A stretch of 64,000 nucleotides of DNA, taken from assembly GCF_025725645.1 (NCBI RefSeq), contig NZ_CP107007.1:3715311-3779310 (forward strand). The letters are read 5' to 3'. Shown one piece after another: positions 9,632 through 18,986 of the stretch (position 1 is the stretch's first letter; each line of letters begins with the position of its first letter). Source of the DNA: Halomonas sp. GD1P12. GTDB lineage: Bacteria > Pseudomonadota > Gammaproteobacteria > Pseudomonadales > Halomonadaceae. Made by a program: the position numbers and the translations under genes. A model generated the notes under the pieces. That model did not search any database. It was not told the origin of the DNA and was given only the letters and a program-made list of their open reading frames with translations.

Positions 9632-9672
9632 GCGAACGGCTCGCTAAAGGCGACGCGGGAAGCCGTCTTCGC

Positions 9673-10440
9673 TTAAAGCGCGAGATCGTACTCGACGATC
9701 AGCGGCGCGTACTCGGAGAAGGTGGCGTCATAGTCGATCCAGGCGTCGACCACGTGGCGGCGAAAGTTCGGGCCGACCAGCTGGTAATCGATGCGCCAAC
9801 CTTCCTGGCGGTCGCGAGGAACATCCTGGTCGAGCTTCGGCCACCAGGTGTATTCGCCGGCGTCGCGGTTGATTTCGCGGAAGGTGTCGATGAAGCCGGT
9901 CGGGCCGAGCACCTGGTCCATCCAGGCGCGCTCTTCCGGGCGAAAGCCAGAGGTGAGCTGGTTGTCGGACCAGTTGGCCAGATCGACAGTCTTGTGGGCG
10001 ATGTGCCAGGTCCCGCAGATGATGTACTCGCGGCGCTTGCGCGACATCTTGGTCAGGTACTCCTGGTACTGCTCCATGAAGGCGTGCTTGGCCTTTTGGT
10101 CCGAGCCGTCGGGCATCAAAAACGTGGCGATGCTGAAGCGGTCATAGTCCGCCTGCAAAAAGCGCCCTTCGTGGTCGCACTGGGGAAAGCCCAGCCCGTA
10201 CATGATCGCCTTGGGAATCTTACGACAATAAAGGCCCACGCCGGAGAAGCCGTCCTCCTCGGCATCGAGAAAATAGCCTTCGAAGCCTTCCGGATAGAGG
10301 ATATGGTCGCCCAGTTCGAAGCTCTTGGCCTTGAGATTCTGCACGCAGACCACGTCGACATCCTGCTGAGCCAGCCAGTCCAGGAAGCCTCGGTCGACGG
10401 CATCGCGTATACCATTGACATTAATGCTGGCAATTTTCAT
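9673..10440 (-). CDS. crc: Crc-type catabolite repression control protein (degenerate ExoIII fold)
   Basis: 255 residues of the exonuclease III/endonuclease-phosphatase fold, but the catalytic residues are replaced. Asn35 stands where ExoIII has its metal-binding Glu (VQNLKA for LQET), Thr144 and His146 replace the Asp and Asn of GDxN (CGTWHI), and Glu243-Tyr244 replace the terminal Asp-His (SEYAPL for SDHAP). Pseudomonas Crc has similar losses and acts with Hfq in translational repression instead of as a nuclease. The rph-crc-pyrE neighbourhood supports Crc. The ATG at 10440 gives the standard MKIASINVNG start. Some databases would label it ExoIII. Confidence 0.82.
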   Translation of the reverse strand: MKIASINVNGIRDAVDRGFLDWLAQQDVDVVCVQNLKAKSFELGDHILYPEGFEGYFLDAEEDGFSGVGLYCRKIPKAIMYGLGFPQCDHEGRFLQADYDRFSIATFLMPDGSDQKAKHAFMEQYQEYLTKMSRKRREYIICGTWHIAHKTVDLANWSDNQLTSGFRPEERAWMDQVLGPTGFIDTFREINRDAGEYTWWPKLDQDVPRDRQEGWRIDYQLVGPNFRRHVVDAWIDYDATFSEYAPLIVEYDLAL

Positions 10441-10574
10441 AAATCGTCCCTTTTGCGTCGCTGCGGTATGATACCCGACGTTTCGACGTTTGGGTAAATA
10501 GGCAGCCTCAATCAGGCGTGTTACCTGATCAAATCGGTTACTTTCACTCACTTTCGACTCAAGAGACGATCATT

Positions 10575-11243
10575 GTGACTTCGACTCTCAAAACCTATCA
10601 GCGCGACTTCATCGCCTTCGCCATCGAACAGGGCGTACTCAAATTCGGCGAGTTCACGCTCAAGTCCGGGCGTGTCAGCCCCTATTTCTTCAACGCCGGT
10701 CTTTTTCAAACCGGACGCGCCTTGGCCAAACTCGGCCGCTTCTACGCCCAGGCGATCATGGACAGCGACCTTCGCGCCGATGTGCTCTTCGGCCCGGCCT
10801 ACAAGGGCATTCCCCTGGCCGCCGTGACCGCCGCGGCGCTTGCCGACCATCATGGCCGGGACATGCCCTACGCCTTCAATCGCAAGGAGGCGAAGGCCCA
10901 CGGCGAAGGCGGCAACATCGTCGGCGCAGCGCTTGCCGGCGACATTCTGATCATCGACGATGTGATCACCGCCGGTACCGCCATTCGCGAGGTGATGACG
11001 CTGATCGAGGCTCAAAGCGCCCGCGCCGCCGGCGTCATCATCGCGCTGGATCGCCAGGAGCGCGGCCAGGGCGAGAAGAGCGCGCTGCAGGAAGTCACCG
11101 CCAACTACGGCATGCCCGTCGTTAGTATCGTCACGCTCGAGCAGGTACTTGAATATCTCGAAGAGCATGCCGGCGGCGAGATGCTCGCCTACGCCGAGGC
11201 GGTGCGCGCCTACCGCGACCGCTACGGCGTCACCGCCGCCTAA
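10575..11243 (+). CDS. pyrE: Orotate phosphoribosyltransferase
   Basis: 222 residues (E. coli 213). It converts orotate and PRPP to OMP in pyrimidine synthesis. Diagnostic segments: [20 protein letters not shown] at the start, the [13 protein letters not shown] loop that closes the active site, and the PRPP motif [13 protein letters not shown]. The start is taken as GTG at 10575, which gives family length and has AAGAGA upstream. It is divergent from the Crc-type gene and overlaps the end of trmL by four bases. Confidence 0.95.
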   Translation: MTSTLKTYQRDFIAFAIEQGVLKFGEFTLKSGRVSPYFFNAGLFQTGRALAKLGRFYAQAIMDSDLRADVLFGPAYKGIPLAAVTAAALADHHGRDMPYAFNRKEAKAHGEGGNIVGAALAGDILIIDDVITAGTAIREVMTLIEAQSARAAGVIIALDRQERGQGEKSALQEVTANYGMPVVSIVTLEQVLEYLEEHAGGEMLAYAEAVRAYRDRYGVTAA

Positions 11244-11707
11244 TTGCCGGCGCCCTGGTAGCCCTGCTGGCGCCAGGCCTCGTAACTCACCACCGCGACG
11301 GCGTTGGAGAGATTGAGACTGCGGTTGTTGGGCTGCATGGGGATCCGAAGCTTTTGGGCATCGTCGATCGCGGCGTGGACATCCGCTGAGAGCCCGCCGG
11401 TTTCCGAGCCGAACAGCAGCACGTCCCCCGGGGCAAAGGCGGCCTCGCTGTGCGCCTTGACGCCTTTCGTGGTGATCGCCCAGATCCGGCGGCCGGCCAT
11501 CGCCTCGACAAAGGCGGCGAAATTGGCGTGGCGCGTCACGTTGGCCAGGTCCCGATAGTCGAGCCCCGCGCGGCGAAGCTTCTTCTCCTCGAGATCGAAG
11601 CCCAACGGCTCGATCAAATGCAGCCGACAGCCGTTATTGGCCACCAGGCGCATGATGTTGCCCGTATTGGGCGCCATGCGCGGCTCGAACAGCGCTACTT
11701 CAAACAT
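11240..11707 (-). CDS. trmL: tRNA (cytidine(34)-2'-O)-methyltransferase
   Basis: 155 residues, SPOUT superfamily. TrmL methylates the wobble 2'-hydroxyl of tRNA-Leu. Conserved parts are [14 protein letters not shown] near the start, [10 protein letters not shown], and the C-terminal knot [18 protein letters not shown]. Length equals that of E. coli TrmL. Convergent with pyrE, overlapping by four bases. Confidence 0.94.
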   Translation of the reverse strand: MFEVALFEPRMAPNTGNIMRLVANNGCRLHLIEPLGFDLEEKKLRRAGLDYRDLANVTRHANFAAFVEAMAGRRIWAITTKGVKAHSEAAFAPGDVLLFGSETGGLSADVHAAIDDAQKLRIPMQPNNRSLNLSNAVAVVSYEAWRQQGYQGAGN

Positions 11708-11948
11708 GCCTCTTCCTTTGCGTGCTGCGCCGGCCGGTAGATCAACGGCCGGGGCAGGCTCAACGCGGAAAGCAAAGGCGTGGCGCCTTTAGCGGTCGCG
11801 TATTATACAAGCTCTTATAGAACTTTGGTCTAATGCTATAAAAGATTTTTTAGACGCTACCGGCCACTTTTATTCACCGGTTTCGCCTTCGTCTTGCCGG
11901 CCTGTATGATACGGCCAAAGCGTCCCGCTTTCCTCTCAGGTAGTGATC

Positions 11949-14015
11949 ATGTCCTCTATTCTCAGCCGCATCAAAGGCCTCAACCCGCGACAGCAAGAGG
12001 CGGTTCGATATATCGACGGCCCCTGCCTGGTACTGGCTGGCGCAGGCTCGGGCAAGACCAGCGTGATCACCACCAAGATCGCCTATCTCGTTCAGGAGTG
12101 CGGCATGAGCGCGCGGCGAATCGCCGCGGTCACCTTCACCAACAAGGCCGCCCGAGAGATGAAAGAGCGGGTCGGCCAGATGCTCAAGGGCAAGGAAGGC
12201 CACGGGCTGACCGTCTCGACCTTCCACACCCTGGGGCTCAACATCATTCGCGGCGAGCTGAAAACCCTGGGCTACAAGCCGGGCTTTTCGCTGTTTGACC
12301 CGGAAGACGCCAAGGCGCTCTTGCGCGATCTGATGAACAAGGACGCTCAGGTCGACGCCGAGCAGATCAACGCGGTGCAGGCCAAAATCTCCACCTGGAA
12401 AAACGATCTGGTGCTGCCAAGCCAGGCGCTATCCCACGCCGAAGACGAGGACGAGCAGTTCGCCGCGCGGGTGTATGAAGCCTACATGCGCCATTTGAAA
12501 GCCTACAACGCGGTGGATTTCGACGACCTGATTCTGCTGCCGGTAGTGCTTTTGCAAAACGACGCAGAGGCGCTGGCGCGCTGGCGGCGCAAGATCCACT
12601 ACATGCTGGTGGACGAGTATCAGGACACCAACGTCTCGCAGTATCTTTTAGTGAAGCTTTTGATGGCCGAGCGCGCCACCTTCACCGTGGTCGGCGACGA
12701 CGATCAGTCGATCTACGCCTGGCGCGGCGCGCGCCCGGAGAACCTGGTGACGCTGGGCGAGGATTTTCCCCGCTTGAACGTCATCAAGCTTGAGCAGAAC
12801 TATCGCTCCACCGGTACCATCCTGCGCGCGGCGAACACGCTGATTGCCAATAACCCCCACGTCTACGACAAGACGCTCTGGTCGGAGATGGGCGACGGCG
12901 CGCCGATCCGCGTGGTAGTCAACCGCCACGAGGAGGCCGAGGCGGAGCGGGTGGCGAGCGAAATGCTCACCCGGCGCATCAAGGAGAAAGCGGAGTGGCG
13001 CGACTTCGCGGTACTCTACCGGGGCAATTTTCAGGCCAGGCTTTTGGAGCTCAAGCTCCAGCACTACCAGATTCCCTACAAGCTCTCCGGCGGCACCTCG
13101 TTTTTCTCGCGCAACGAGATCAAGGACGCCATGGCCTACCTGCGCCTTCTGATCAATCCGGCGGACGACAACGCCTTCTTGCGCATCGTCAACGTGCCGC
13201 GCCGCGAGATCGGCCCCGGCACGCTCGAAAAGCTCGCCAACTACGCCAACGACCAGGCCTCCGGCCGCGCCATTTCGCTGTTCAACGCCTGCCGCGAATT
13301 GGGCCTGGAGCAGGTGCTGCCGACCCGGGCGGTGGAGCGTCTGGGGCGCTTTACCCACTTCATCGAAGGGGTCAGAAAGCGCATGGACCAGGGTGACGCC
13401 ATCGCCGCCATTCGCGACATGCTGCGCGACATGGATTACGAGGCCTGGCTCTACCAGAACGCCAGCGCCCCGACCATCGCCGAACGGCGCATGGCCAACG
13501 TGTGGATCTTGATCGACCAGCTCGAGAAGTCGCTCAATCGCGACCCGGAAGAGGACGACGACTCGACGGCAACAGAAACCGACGGCGTCGAAGCGGCCAT
13601 CTCGCGGCTGGTGCTGCGCGATATTCTCGAGCAGCAGGCCGAGGAGGACGACTCCGACCGCGTGCAGCTACTCACCATGCACGCCTCGAAAGGTTTGGAG
13701 TTTCCCCACGTCTACCTGATGGGGCTCGAAGAGGATCTGCTACCCCACCGTAACGCCATCGAGGTCGGCACCGTCGAGGAGGAGCGCCGCCTGGCCTACG
13801 TGGGTATCACCCGTGCCCGGCGTACGCTGACCATGACGCTGGCCCGCCAGCGCAAGGCGTACGGCGAGCTGATGGACTGCCAGCCGAGCCGCTTTCTCGA
13901 CGAGCTGCCCGCCGACGACCTCGAATGGGAGGGGCGCGCCGACAAGGAAGACCCGGACAAGAAACAGGCACGCGGCAAGGATGCGATCGCCGGGCTGCGC
14001 TCGCTGCTGGGCTAG
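11949..14015 (+). CDS. rep: ATP-dependent DNA helicase Rep
   Basis: 688 residues, superfamily 1A. Motifs in order: LNPRQQEAV (Q motif), AGAGSGKT (Walker A), AVTFTNKAA (Ia), DEYQDTN (II), GDDDQSIYAWRGA (III), QNYRST (IV), TMHASKGLEF (V) and GITRARRTL (VI). It has the length of Rep rather than UvrD and helps forks pass obstacles. The ATG at 11949 is chosen over a GTG two codons earlier. A 240-base leader separates it from trmL; I see no convincing promoter consensus there. Confidence 0.93.
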   Translation: MSSILSRIKGLNPRQQEAVRYIDGPCLVLAGAGSGKTSVITTKIAYLVQECGMSARRIAAVTFTNKAAREMKERVGQMLKGKEGHGLTVSTFHTLGLNIIRGELKTLGYKPGFSLFDPEDAKALLRDLMNKDAQVDAEQINAVQAKISTWKNDLVLPSQALSHAEDEDEQFAARVYEAYMRHLKAYNAVDFDDLILLPVVLLQNDAEALARWRRKIHYMLVDEYQDTNVSQYLLVKLLMAERATFTVVGDDDQSIYAWRGARPENLVTLGEDFPRLNVIKLEQNYRSTGTILRAANTLIANNPHVYDKTLWSEMGDGAPIRVVVNRHEEAEAERVASEMLTRRIKEKAEWRDFAVLYRGNFQARLLELKLQHYQIPYKLSGGTSFFSRNEIKDAMAYLRLLINPADDNAFLRIVNVPRREIGPGTLEKLANYANDQASGRAISLFNACRELGLEQVLPTRAVERLGRFTHFIEGVRKRMDQGDAIAAIRDMLRDMDYEAWLYQNASAPTIAERRMANVWILIDQLEKSLNRDPEEDDDSTATETDGVEAAISRLVLRDILEQQAEEDDSDRVQLLTMHASKGLEFPHVYLMGLEEDLLPHRNAIEVGTVEEERRLAYVGITRARRTLTMTLARQRKAYGELMDCQPSRFLDELPADDLEWEGRADKEDPDKKQARGKDAIAGLRSLLG

Positions 14016-14049
14016 ATACGCGCACGATAAAATCGGGTGAATATCGAGT

Positions 14050-14084
14050 TATCCACAGCCGGACCGAGCCGAGCGGCTGTGGAT
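14050..14084. repeat. Long hairpin with a DnaA box between rep and cytochrome gene
   Basis: The arms ATCCACAGCCG (14051-14061) and CGGCTGTGGAT (14074-14084) form an 11-base perfect stem. There is no T-run on either side, so it is not a clear intrinsic terminator, although it lies between convergent genes. A perfect DnaA box TTATCCACA spans 14049-14057. Confidence 0.5.
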
Positions 14085-14100
14085 GGCTTGAATGGGCGCG

Positions 14101-14769
14101 TTAGCGGACGCGCTCGATCATGTAGTCCACCATCGCCTTGAGCTCGTCGTCGCTGGCGGTGCTCGCGCCCCGGGGTGGCATCACGCCCTTGCCCAGGATC
14201 ACACTTTGATAGAGCGTCTCACGCCCCTGCGCCAGCCGCTCCCGCCAGGCGCTTGCGTCACCCAGTTTCGGCGAGCGGGCGATACCGGTGGCGTGGCAGG
14301 TGGCGCAGCGCGCGCGAACGTAAAGCGCCTCGCCGTCGAGACGGCGGTGATCGACGCTTGAGCCTTCGCTTTCGGTGTCAGACTCGGCATCGTCAGCAAC
14401 CGGTAGCGGCGTCTCGCCCTCGACACTCTCATCAAACGCCTCGCTCTTTTCAGCCGGCGTCGCCATGACCGGCTCGATCAGATAGTGCGTGGCCGCACGT
14501 ATCTCGTCGTCGGTCAGGTTGGGATTGCCGCCGCGGGGCGGCATGGCGCCGATGCCGTCGATGGCGTGCTGCACCAGCGTCTCGACGTCCTGCTCCAGGC
14601 GCGCCGTCCAGTGATCGCTTTCGCCGCGGATCGGCGCGCCGGCCACGCCGGTTTGGTGACACGCCATGCAGAGCCGGTCATAGACCGCCTCGCCCTCTCC
14701 GGTCTCACCGGCCACGGCGACGCTTGATAAAACGCCGAACACTACTGCCGCTACGCGCCTGACGCTCAC
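14101..14769 (-). CDS. Dihaem cytochrome c (c5-like)
   Basis: 222 residues. A signal peptide (about residues 1-20, ending AVA) sends it to the periplasm. Two class I cytochrome domains follow: haem sites CMACH (Cys34-His38) and CATCH (Cys155-His159), each with a later MPPRG segment supplying the likely axial Met (about 76 and near the C-terminus). An acidic Ser/Glu-rich linker (about 105-140) joins them. Probably an electron carrier for terminal oxidases. I chose GTG at 14769 because AAGGAG lies six bases upstream; the longer ATG start would contain that ribosome site. Confidence 0.88.
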   Translation of the reverse strand: MSVRRVAAVVFGVLSSVAVAGETGEGEAVYDRLCMACHQTGVAGAPIRGESDHWTARLEQDVETLVQHAIDGIGAMPPRGGNPNLTDDEIRAATHYLIEPVMATPAEKSEAFDESVEGETPLPVADDAESDTESEGSSVDHRRLDGEALYVRARCATCHATGIARSPKLGDASAWRERLAQGRETLYQSVILGKGVMPPRGASTASDDELKAMVDYMIERVR

Positions 14770-14907
14770 CGTGGACTCCTTGTATGACACATCGCCCCGA
14801 CCGGCCGAAAGCCACGTCGGGGCGTGAAGAAAAAGGGGGAAACGATCGCGAGCGCTAGTGCGTCGCGACCGATGGCTGGCTCGAACGTCAAGCCCACGCC
14901 GACACCG

Positions 14908-14991
14908 TCAGAAGATGAGCTTGAACACGCCCGTTAGCGTCAACAAACCGACGAGGAAGATAAATACGATAATACCGAGAATGATTTTCAC
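14908..14991 (-). CDS. 27-residue single-span membrane mini-protein
   Basis: GTG-initiated frame of 27 codons, preceded at six bases by GGAGGA, one of the best ribosome sites in the window. The product begins MKIILGIIVFIFLVGLLT and ends GVFKLIF: one hydrophobic helix with a Lys at each end and no other charge. No homologue is recalled with certainty. It sits alone upstream of the cytochrome c gene on the same strand (138 bases apart). The strong ribosome site and clean membrane-helix composition argue that it is translated. Confidence 0.6.
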   Translation of the reverse strand: MKIILGIIVFIFLVGLLTLTGVFKLIF

Positions 14992-15081
14992 CAGCGTTCC
15001 TCCATGAATTGAACAGTCGTCCTTGTGCGAACGCCCTCAGTATAGAGTAAAAAGGCGTTTTTCAACGACCGTTTGCCGCGA

Positions 15082-15987
15082 TTACGAAGGCTGACGCCAC
15101 GCATAAAGCCATTGCTCGCTTTCACGCTCGAACCCGGCATCGAGGTAAAGCCTGACGGCCGGGGCGTTCTGCGCATCGACGGTTAGACAAAGCTCACGGG
15201 CGCCAGCCTGAAACGCCAGCCGCATCGCCCGCTCTAAAAGCGCCCGGCCAAGCCCTCGACCGCGTAAGCCCGGCAATAACCCCATCAGCTGAAGCTCCCA
15301 GCGCGCGGGGCCTTGCGGTGCCAGCAGCAGCACACCCGCCGTTTCGCCATCGTGAAGAATGCGATACCAGTGCCTGGGGGCATCGGGAGCCCCGGCGTAA
15401 AATCCCGACAGTAGCGTTCGTATCGGCAGCGCCTCGAGCAGCGCCGGACAGTCGAGCGAGCCGTCGCTGACGCCTTGTAACAGCGAGAGCTGCGCTTCGC
15501 GCTCGAGCGCGTCGAACGGGGCTGTCTCAAGCGTCTGCGTGGCAGGCGGCGTTGAAAGCGTGACGTTCAAGTGCCAAAGCGTAGCCAAGCGCTCCATGGC
15601 GCTTCGTACAAGCACCGGCTCCCAGTGCCTGTCACCTGCCGCAAGCGCCACGTGGCAAAGTGCGACTCCCTGCTCGTCGACCGACTGACGGGCATCTCTC
15701 AAAAGCGCGCCCACACACGCGTGCTGAACACCGGGTAGCCAGAGCCGGGCGATGGCCCCCTCCATGGGCTCGATCCATAGCGCCGTCTCGATGTGAGCGC
15801 CTCGTTTGACGACGCGAAGCCCCTGCCAATCGCTTTTCGGTGCACGCTTCATCCGCTGTAACGCGCGCTGCAGGTCGGCCTGACAGGACGGGTCTGTCAC
15901 CGCACCGAGCTTCAAGAGCGCTTCGCGGCGCTGCTTGAAAGGGCACGCGCCCACGCAATAGTGGTCGAACGCTTCGTGACATGGCAT
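15082..15987 (-). CDS. GNAT family N-acetyltransferase with Cys/His-rich N-terminus
   Basis: 301 residues. The C-terminal half (about 165-301) is a GNAT domain with the acetyl-CoA loop LLPGLRGRGLGRALL and the usual AVRLYLDAGFERE near the end. The N-terminal half is less clear: it opens with Cys3-His4, His9, Cys11 and Cys15 (PCHEAFDHYCVGACPF), a possible metal site, and may be a degenerate second GNAT domain. ATG at 15987 follows GGAGAAG. The substrate is unknown. It is divergent from the response regulator gene, 70 bases apart. Confidence 0.8.
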   Translation of the reverse strand: MPCHEAFDHYCVGACPFKQRREALLKLGAVTDPSCQADLQRALQRMKRAPKSDWQGLRVVKRGAHIETALWIEPMEGAIARLWLPGVQHACVGALLRDARQSVDEQGVALCHVALAAGDRHWEPVLVRSAMERLATLWHLNVTLSTPPATQTLETAPFDALEREAQLSLLQGVSDGSLDCPALLEALPIRTLLSGFYAGAPDAPRHWYRILHDGETAGVLLLAPQGPARWELQLMGLLPGLRGRGLGRALLERAMRLAFQAGARELCLTVDAQNAPAVRLYLDAGFERESEQWLYAWRQPS

Positions 15988-16057
15988 GTTAGCTTCTCCG
16001 ACGTAACGCGACGGATTCGTCCGGTCCCGCTGTGAATGAAAGGAGTCCTGCACTGCT

Positions 16058-16735
16058 ATGCGTATACTGCTGGTCGAAGACGATCCCAGTCTAGCGTCGG
16101 GAATTCGCCTGGCCTTGAAGCCCGAACACTACACCGTGGATCATCTTGGCGATGGCGCCGCGGCGTTGAACGTCCTGAAAAACGAAATTTTCGATGCGGT
16201 TATTCTGGACCTGGGCCTGCCGCGCCTGGATGGCATGGCGGTGCTGGAAGGCGCACGCCGTCTCAACGTACAGGTGCCCGTGCTGATCCTCACCGCCCGC
16301 GACGGTGTCGACAGCCGCATTGCCGGGCTCGACGCCGGTGCCGACGACTACCTGACCAAACCCTTCGAGGTCGAGGAGCTCAAGGCGCGCCTGCGGGCGC
16401 TGTTACGCCGAAGCCAGGGTCAGGTAAGCTCCAGGCTTTGCTGCCGCGGTATCGAGCTCGATCCGGAGTCGCTCAGCGTCACCTACCAGGGCCAGGAGAT
16501 CGCGCTGTCGCGCCGCGAGTTTACCCTGCTGCAGGAGTTCATGAGCCATCCGGGGCGCGTGTTCACCCGTGACGCGCTCGCTCAGCTGCTTTACGGCTGG
16601 GAGGAGGATGTCGAGAGTAACGCCATCGAGGTGCACGTTCATCATCTTCGCCGCAAGCTCTTCAGCGACGCGGTGCGCACCGTGCGCGGCATCGGCTACG
16701 TGATGGACAAGGCCACCGCAGAGCCTGCGCCGTGA
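16058..16735 (+). CDS. OmpR-family response regulator (QseB/PmrA-like)
   Basis: 225 residues. Receiver domain 1-115: acidic pocket Glu7-Asp8-Asp9, phosphoacceptor Asp51 (VILDLGLP), Thr79, and Lys101 (LTKPF). The OmpR-type winged helix follows (about 130-220; SRREFTLLQEFMSHPGRVFT, then EVHVHHLRRKL). Cytosolic transcription factor. Its stop overlaps the start of the sensor kinase gene (GTGA), so the two are translationally coupled. The target genes cannot be read from the sequence. Confidence 0.92.
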   Translation: MRILLVEDDPSLASGIRLALKPEHYTVDHLGDGAAALNVLKNEIFDAVILDLGLPRLDGMAVLEGARRLNVQVPVLILTARDGVDSRIAGLDAGADDYLTKPFEVEELKARLRALLRRSQGQVSSRLCCRGIELDPESLSVTYQGQEIALSRREFTLLQEFMSHPGRVFTRDALAQLLYGWEEDVESNAIEVHVHHLRRKLFSDAVRTVRGIGYVMDKATAEPAP

Positions 16736-18141
16736 CATCGCTTCGCCAGCGCACTCTCGGCCTGACCCTGCTGGTGTTTGGTCTTAGCGTGCTGGTCATC
16801 GGCTATATCAGCTATCGCTACGCCGCCCAGGAGATCGAGGAGCTTTACGACGCGAGCCTTTCGCAAAACGCGCGGCTGCTCGAAGGATTTTTGCGCGCGC
16901 CGCTGCCCGAGGCCGACCGCGACGTGCTGCTGGAGAGCCTCGCCCGGGCGCTCTCCGAGGCAGAAGGCGCATCGGAGCGCGCCGACAGTCCTCTCTACGA
17001 AAGCCACCGCTACGAAAGCCCGCTGGTGTTCCAGCTCTGGGAAGGTGATTCGCTGCTGCTGCGTTCGACGGCGGCCCCAACCGCGGCGCTCAACCGGCAG
17101 CCGCCGGGCTACTCCTCGCTCGAGGTAGAGAACCAGGCATGGCGCGTCTACACGCTGAGCGTGCCGGAGACCGACCGCCGGGTGGTCGTGGGCGAGCGTG
17201 AGGACGTGCGCGACGAGCTGATCGCCCGGGTGGCACTTCGCACCCTGATGCCGGATCTGTTGGGTCTGCCGCTTTTGACGGCGCTTTTGTGGTGGTCGAT
17301 CGGCTGGGGGCTGTCGCCGCTGTCGCGCATGGCCGAACAGATCCGAAACCGCGACCCTAATAATCTGAAACCGCTCTCGCGGGAGCCACTGCCGCTCGAG
17401 CTTGCCACCATCGCCGGCGCGCTCGACCGGCTGCTCGAACGAGTGGGCCGGCTGAGAGCGCGCGAAAAGCGCTTCATCGCCGATGCTACCCACGAGCTTC
17501 GAACGCCGCTGGCCGTGCTCGACCTTCACGCCCAGAACGCGCTGGCCGCCGATAACGCCGAGGATCGCGGGACCTCGTTGACGCTCCTGCGCGATGGCGT
17601 AGCGCGCGCCACCCGGCTGGTTGGCCAGCTTTTGACGCTTGCACGGCTCGACCCGGACGTGGATGCGCCGCCGGCGGCCAGGCGTATCGACGTCGCTTTT
17701 GAAACTCGCGAAACGCTGGCGAAGCTCTCGCCGCTGGCCGCCAAAAGCGGCCATCAGCTGTTAATGAATGCCGACCCGCACGCAAGCTGGCGCATGGATG
17801 AGGAGCCCGGCGCCATCGAAACGCTGATCCAGAACCTGGTCGGCAACGCGCTGCAGCACGCCCCACCCCAGACCACCGTGACCGTCACCCTAAAGGCCGA
17901 TGCAAAAACCGTCACCGTTCTCGTCGACGACCAGGGCCCGGGCATTATCGAGAGCGAGCGCCTGCGCGCCCTGGAGCGTTTTCAGCGCGCGGGGCCAGGT
18001 GCCGGGGCGGGTCTGGGGCTTTCGATCGTCGGGCGGCTGGTCACGCGCCACTCGGGTGAACTGAGTCTCGAGGACGCCCCCGACGGCGGGCTTCGCGTGC
18101 GCGCAGTGCTTGCACGTCACGCGGCGGCTACACCGTCATAG
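16732..18141 (+). CDS. Sensor histidine kinase (QseC/TctE-like)
   Basis: 469 residues. TM1 about 10-28, a periplasmic sensor region of about 140 residues of the 2CSK type, TM2 about 172-194, then a HAMP-like linker. The DHp domain has FIADATHELRTPL with phosphoacceptor His254; the catalytic domain has the N-box (IQNLVGNALQHA), G1 (VDDQGPGI) and G2 (GAGAGLGLSIV). It starts at a GTG overlapping the regulator's stop. The periplasmic domain does not reveal the ligand. Confidence 0.92.
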   Translation: MTSLRQRTLGLTLLVFGLSVLVIGYISYRYAAQEIEELYDASLSQNARLLEGFLRAPLPEADRDVLLESLARALSEAEGASERADSPLYESHRYESPLVFQLWEGDSLLLRSTAAPTAALNRQPPGYSSLEVENQAWRVYTLSVPETDRRVVVGEREDVRDELIARVALRTLMPDLLGLPLLTALLWWSIGWGLSPLSRMAEQIRNRDPNNLKPLSREPLPLELATIAGALDRLLERVGRLRAREKRFIADATHELRTPLAVLDLHAQNALAADNAEDRGTSLTLLRDGVARATRLVGQLLTLARLDPDVDAPPAARRIDVAFETRETLAKLSPLAAKSGHQLLMNADPHASWRMDEEPGAIETLIQNLVGNALQHAPPQTTVTVTLKADAKTVTVLVDDQGPGIIESERLRALERFQRAGPGAGAGLGLSIVGRLVTRHSGELSLEDAPDGGLRVRAVLARHAAATPS

Positions 18142-18267
18142 CGTTGGGTTATCACCTTCATTTAACAAAGTTTGGACACTCTTAAGCTTGTGATAAGAAT
18201 CATGTGTAACTCTTGAAGTACGAAACGGGCTCCCAGGCTCGCTCACTCTTACTCTGGAGGTATCGCC

Positions 18268-18885
18268 ATGAATCTGATGGTTCGCAAACCCAAGCCGCTT
18301 GTCCAATTCGGCCAGACCCCGTTCCTGACCACTCCGGCTGCGAAAAAGCTGACCCCGGACAGCCCGGCGTTCGAGCTTTTGACCGATTTCAAACAGGTCG
18401 CCCCGCAGTCGGTCGCCTCGGATATGCCGATCAACGAGGCGAATCTGAAAATGCGCCACAGCGGTGTTCGCCTGCTGTTCGTAATCGACCCGGAAGGCCA
18501 CTGCATCGGCGTGCTGACCTCCAAGGAAGTGATCGGCACTCGCCGCGTGAACCTGGCCATGCAGCAGCGCCAGATCGATCGCGAGGAAGTCACCGCCGAG
18601 ATGATCATGACGCCCTGGGAGAAGCTCAGCGCCATGCCGCTGGAGCATCTGGAATCCCTGAGCATTCAGGATCTGATTCTCTCCATGGAGAGCTTTACCG
18701 AGCAGCACCTGTTGATCACCGAGCACAACGACGAGCACGCGCTGAGCGTTCGCGGCCTGATCTCGGTGACCGATATTCAAAATGCCATCGGTAAGGGCGC
18801 GAACAGCAAGGTATCGAGCTCCGCCATCCCGATGGCCAGCAGCTTCGCCGATATTTGCCAGGTTATCACCGGCCACGATTTGTAA
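18268..18885 (+). CDS. CBS-domain protein
   Basis: 205 residues consisting mainly of a CBS pair (about 45-105 and 110-175), with VRLLFVIDPEGHCIGVLTSKEVIG and HLLITEHNDEHALSVRGLISVTDIQ as the strand-helix signatures. Such pairs bind adenosyl nucleotides and act as energy sensors. GGAGG eight bases before the ATG predicts strong translation, and it has its own terminator, so it is a single-gene unit although it follows the two-component system. No catalytic domain is attached; function unknown. Confidence 0.82.
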   Translation: MNLMVRKPKPLVQFGQTPFLTTPAAKKLTPDSPAFELLTDFKQVAPQSVASDMPINEANLKMRHSGVRLLFVIDPEGHCIGVLTSKEVIGTRRVNLAMQQRQIDREEVTAEMIMTPWEKLSAMPLEHLESLSIQDLILSMESFTEQHLLITEHNDEHALSVRGLISVTDIQNAIGKGANSKVSSSAIPMASSFADICQVITGHDL

Positions 18886-18920
18886 GCCCCGCCTGTTTTG
18901 CCGAACGAATTTGCCGAATA

Positions 18921-18950
18921 AAAAAACCGCCCTCCTTCGAGGGCGGTTTT
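18921..18950. terminator. Bidirectional terminator between CBS gene and nhaD
   Basis: The stem ACCGCCCT/AGGGCGGT has A residues before and T residues after it, so it can terminate both the rightward CBS transcript and the leftward nhaD transcript. Confidence 0.9.
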
Positions 18951-18986
18951 CGTTTGGCTCACGCCATACGTCAAACGCTTGCGAGC

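Noticed and set aside
14050..14084. Intrinsic terminator after rep
   Set aside because: The stem is strong but lacks a T-run on either strand, so I list it as a repeat only.
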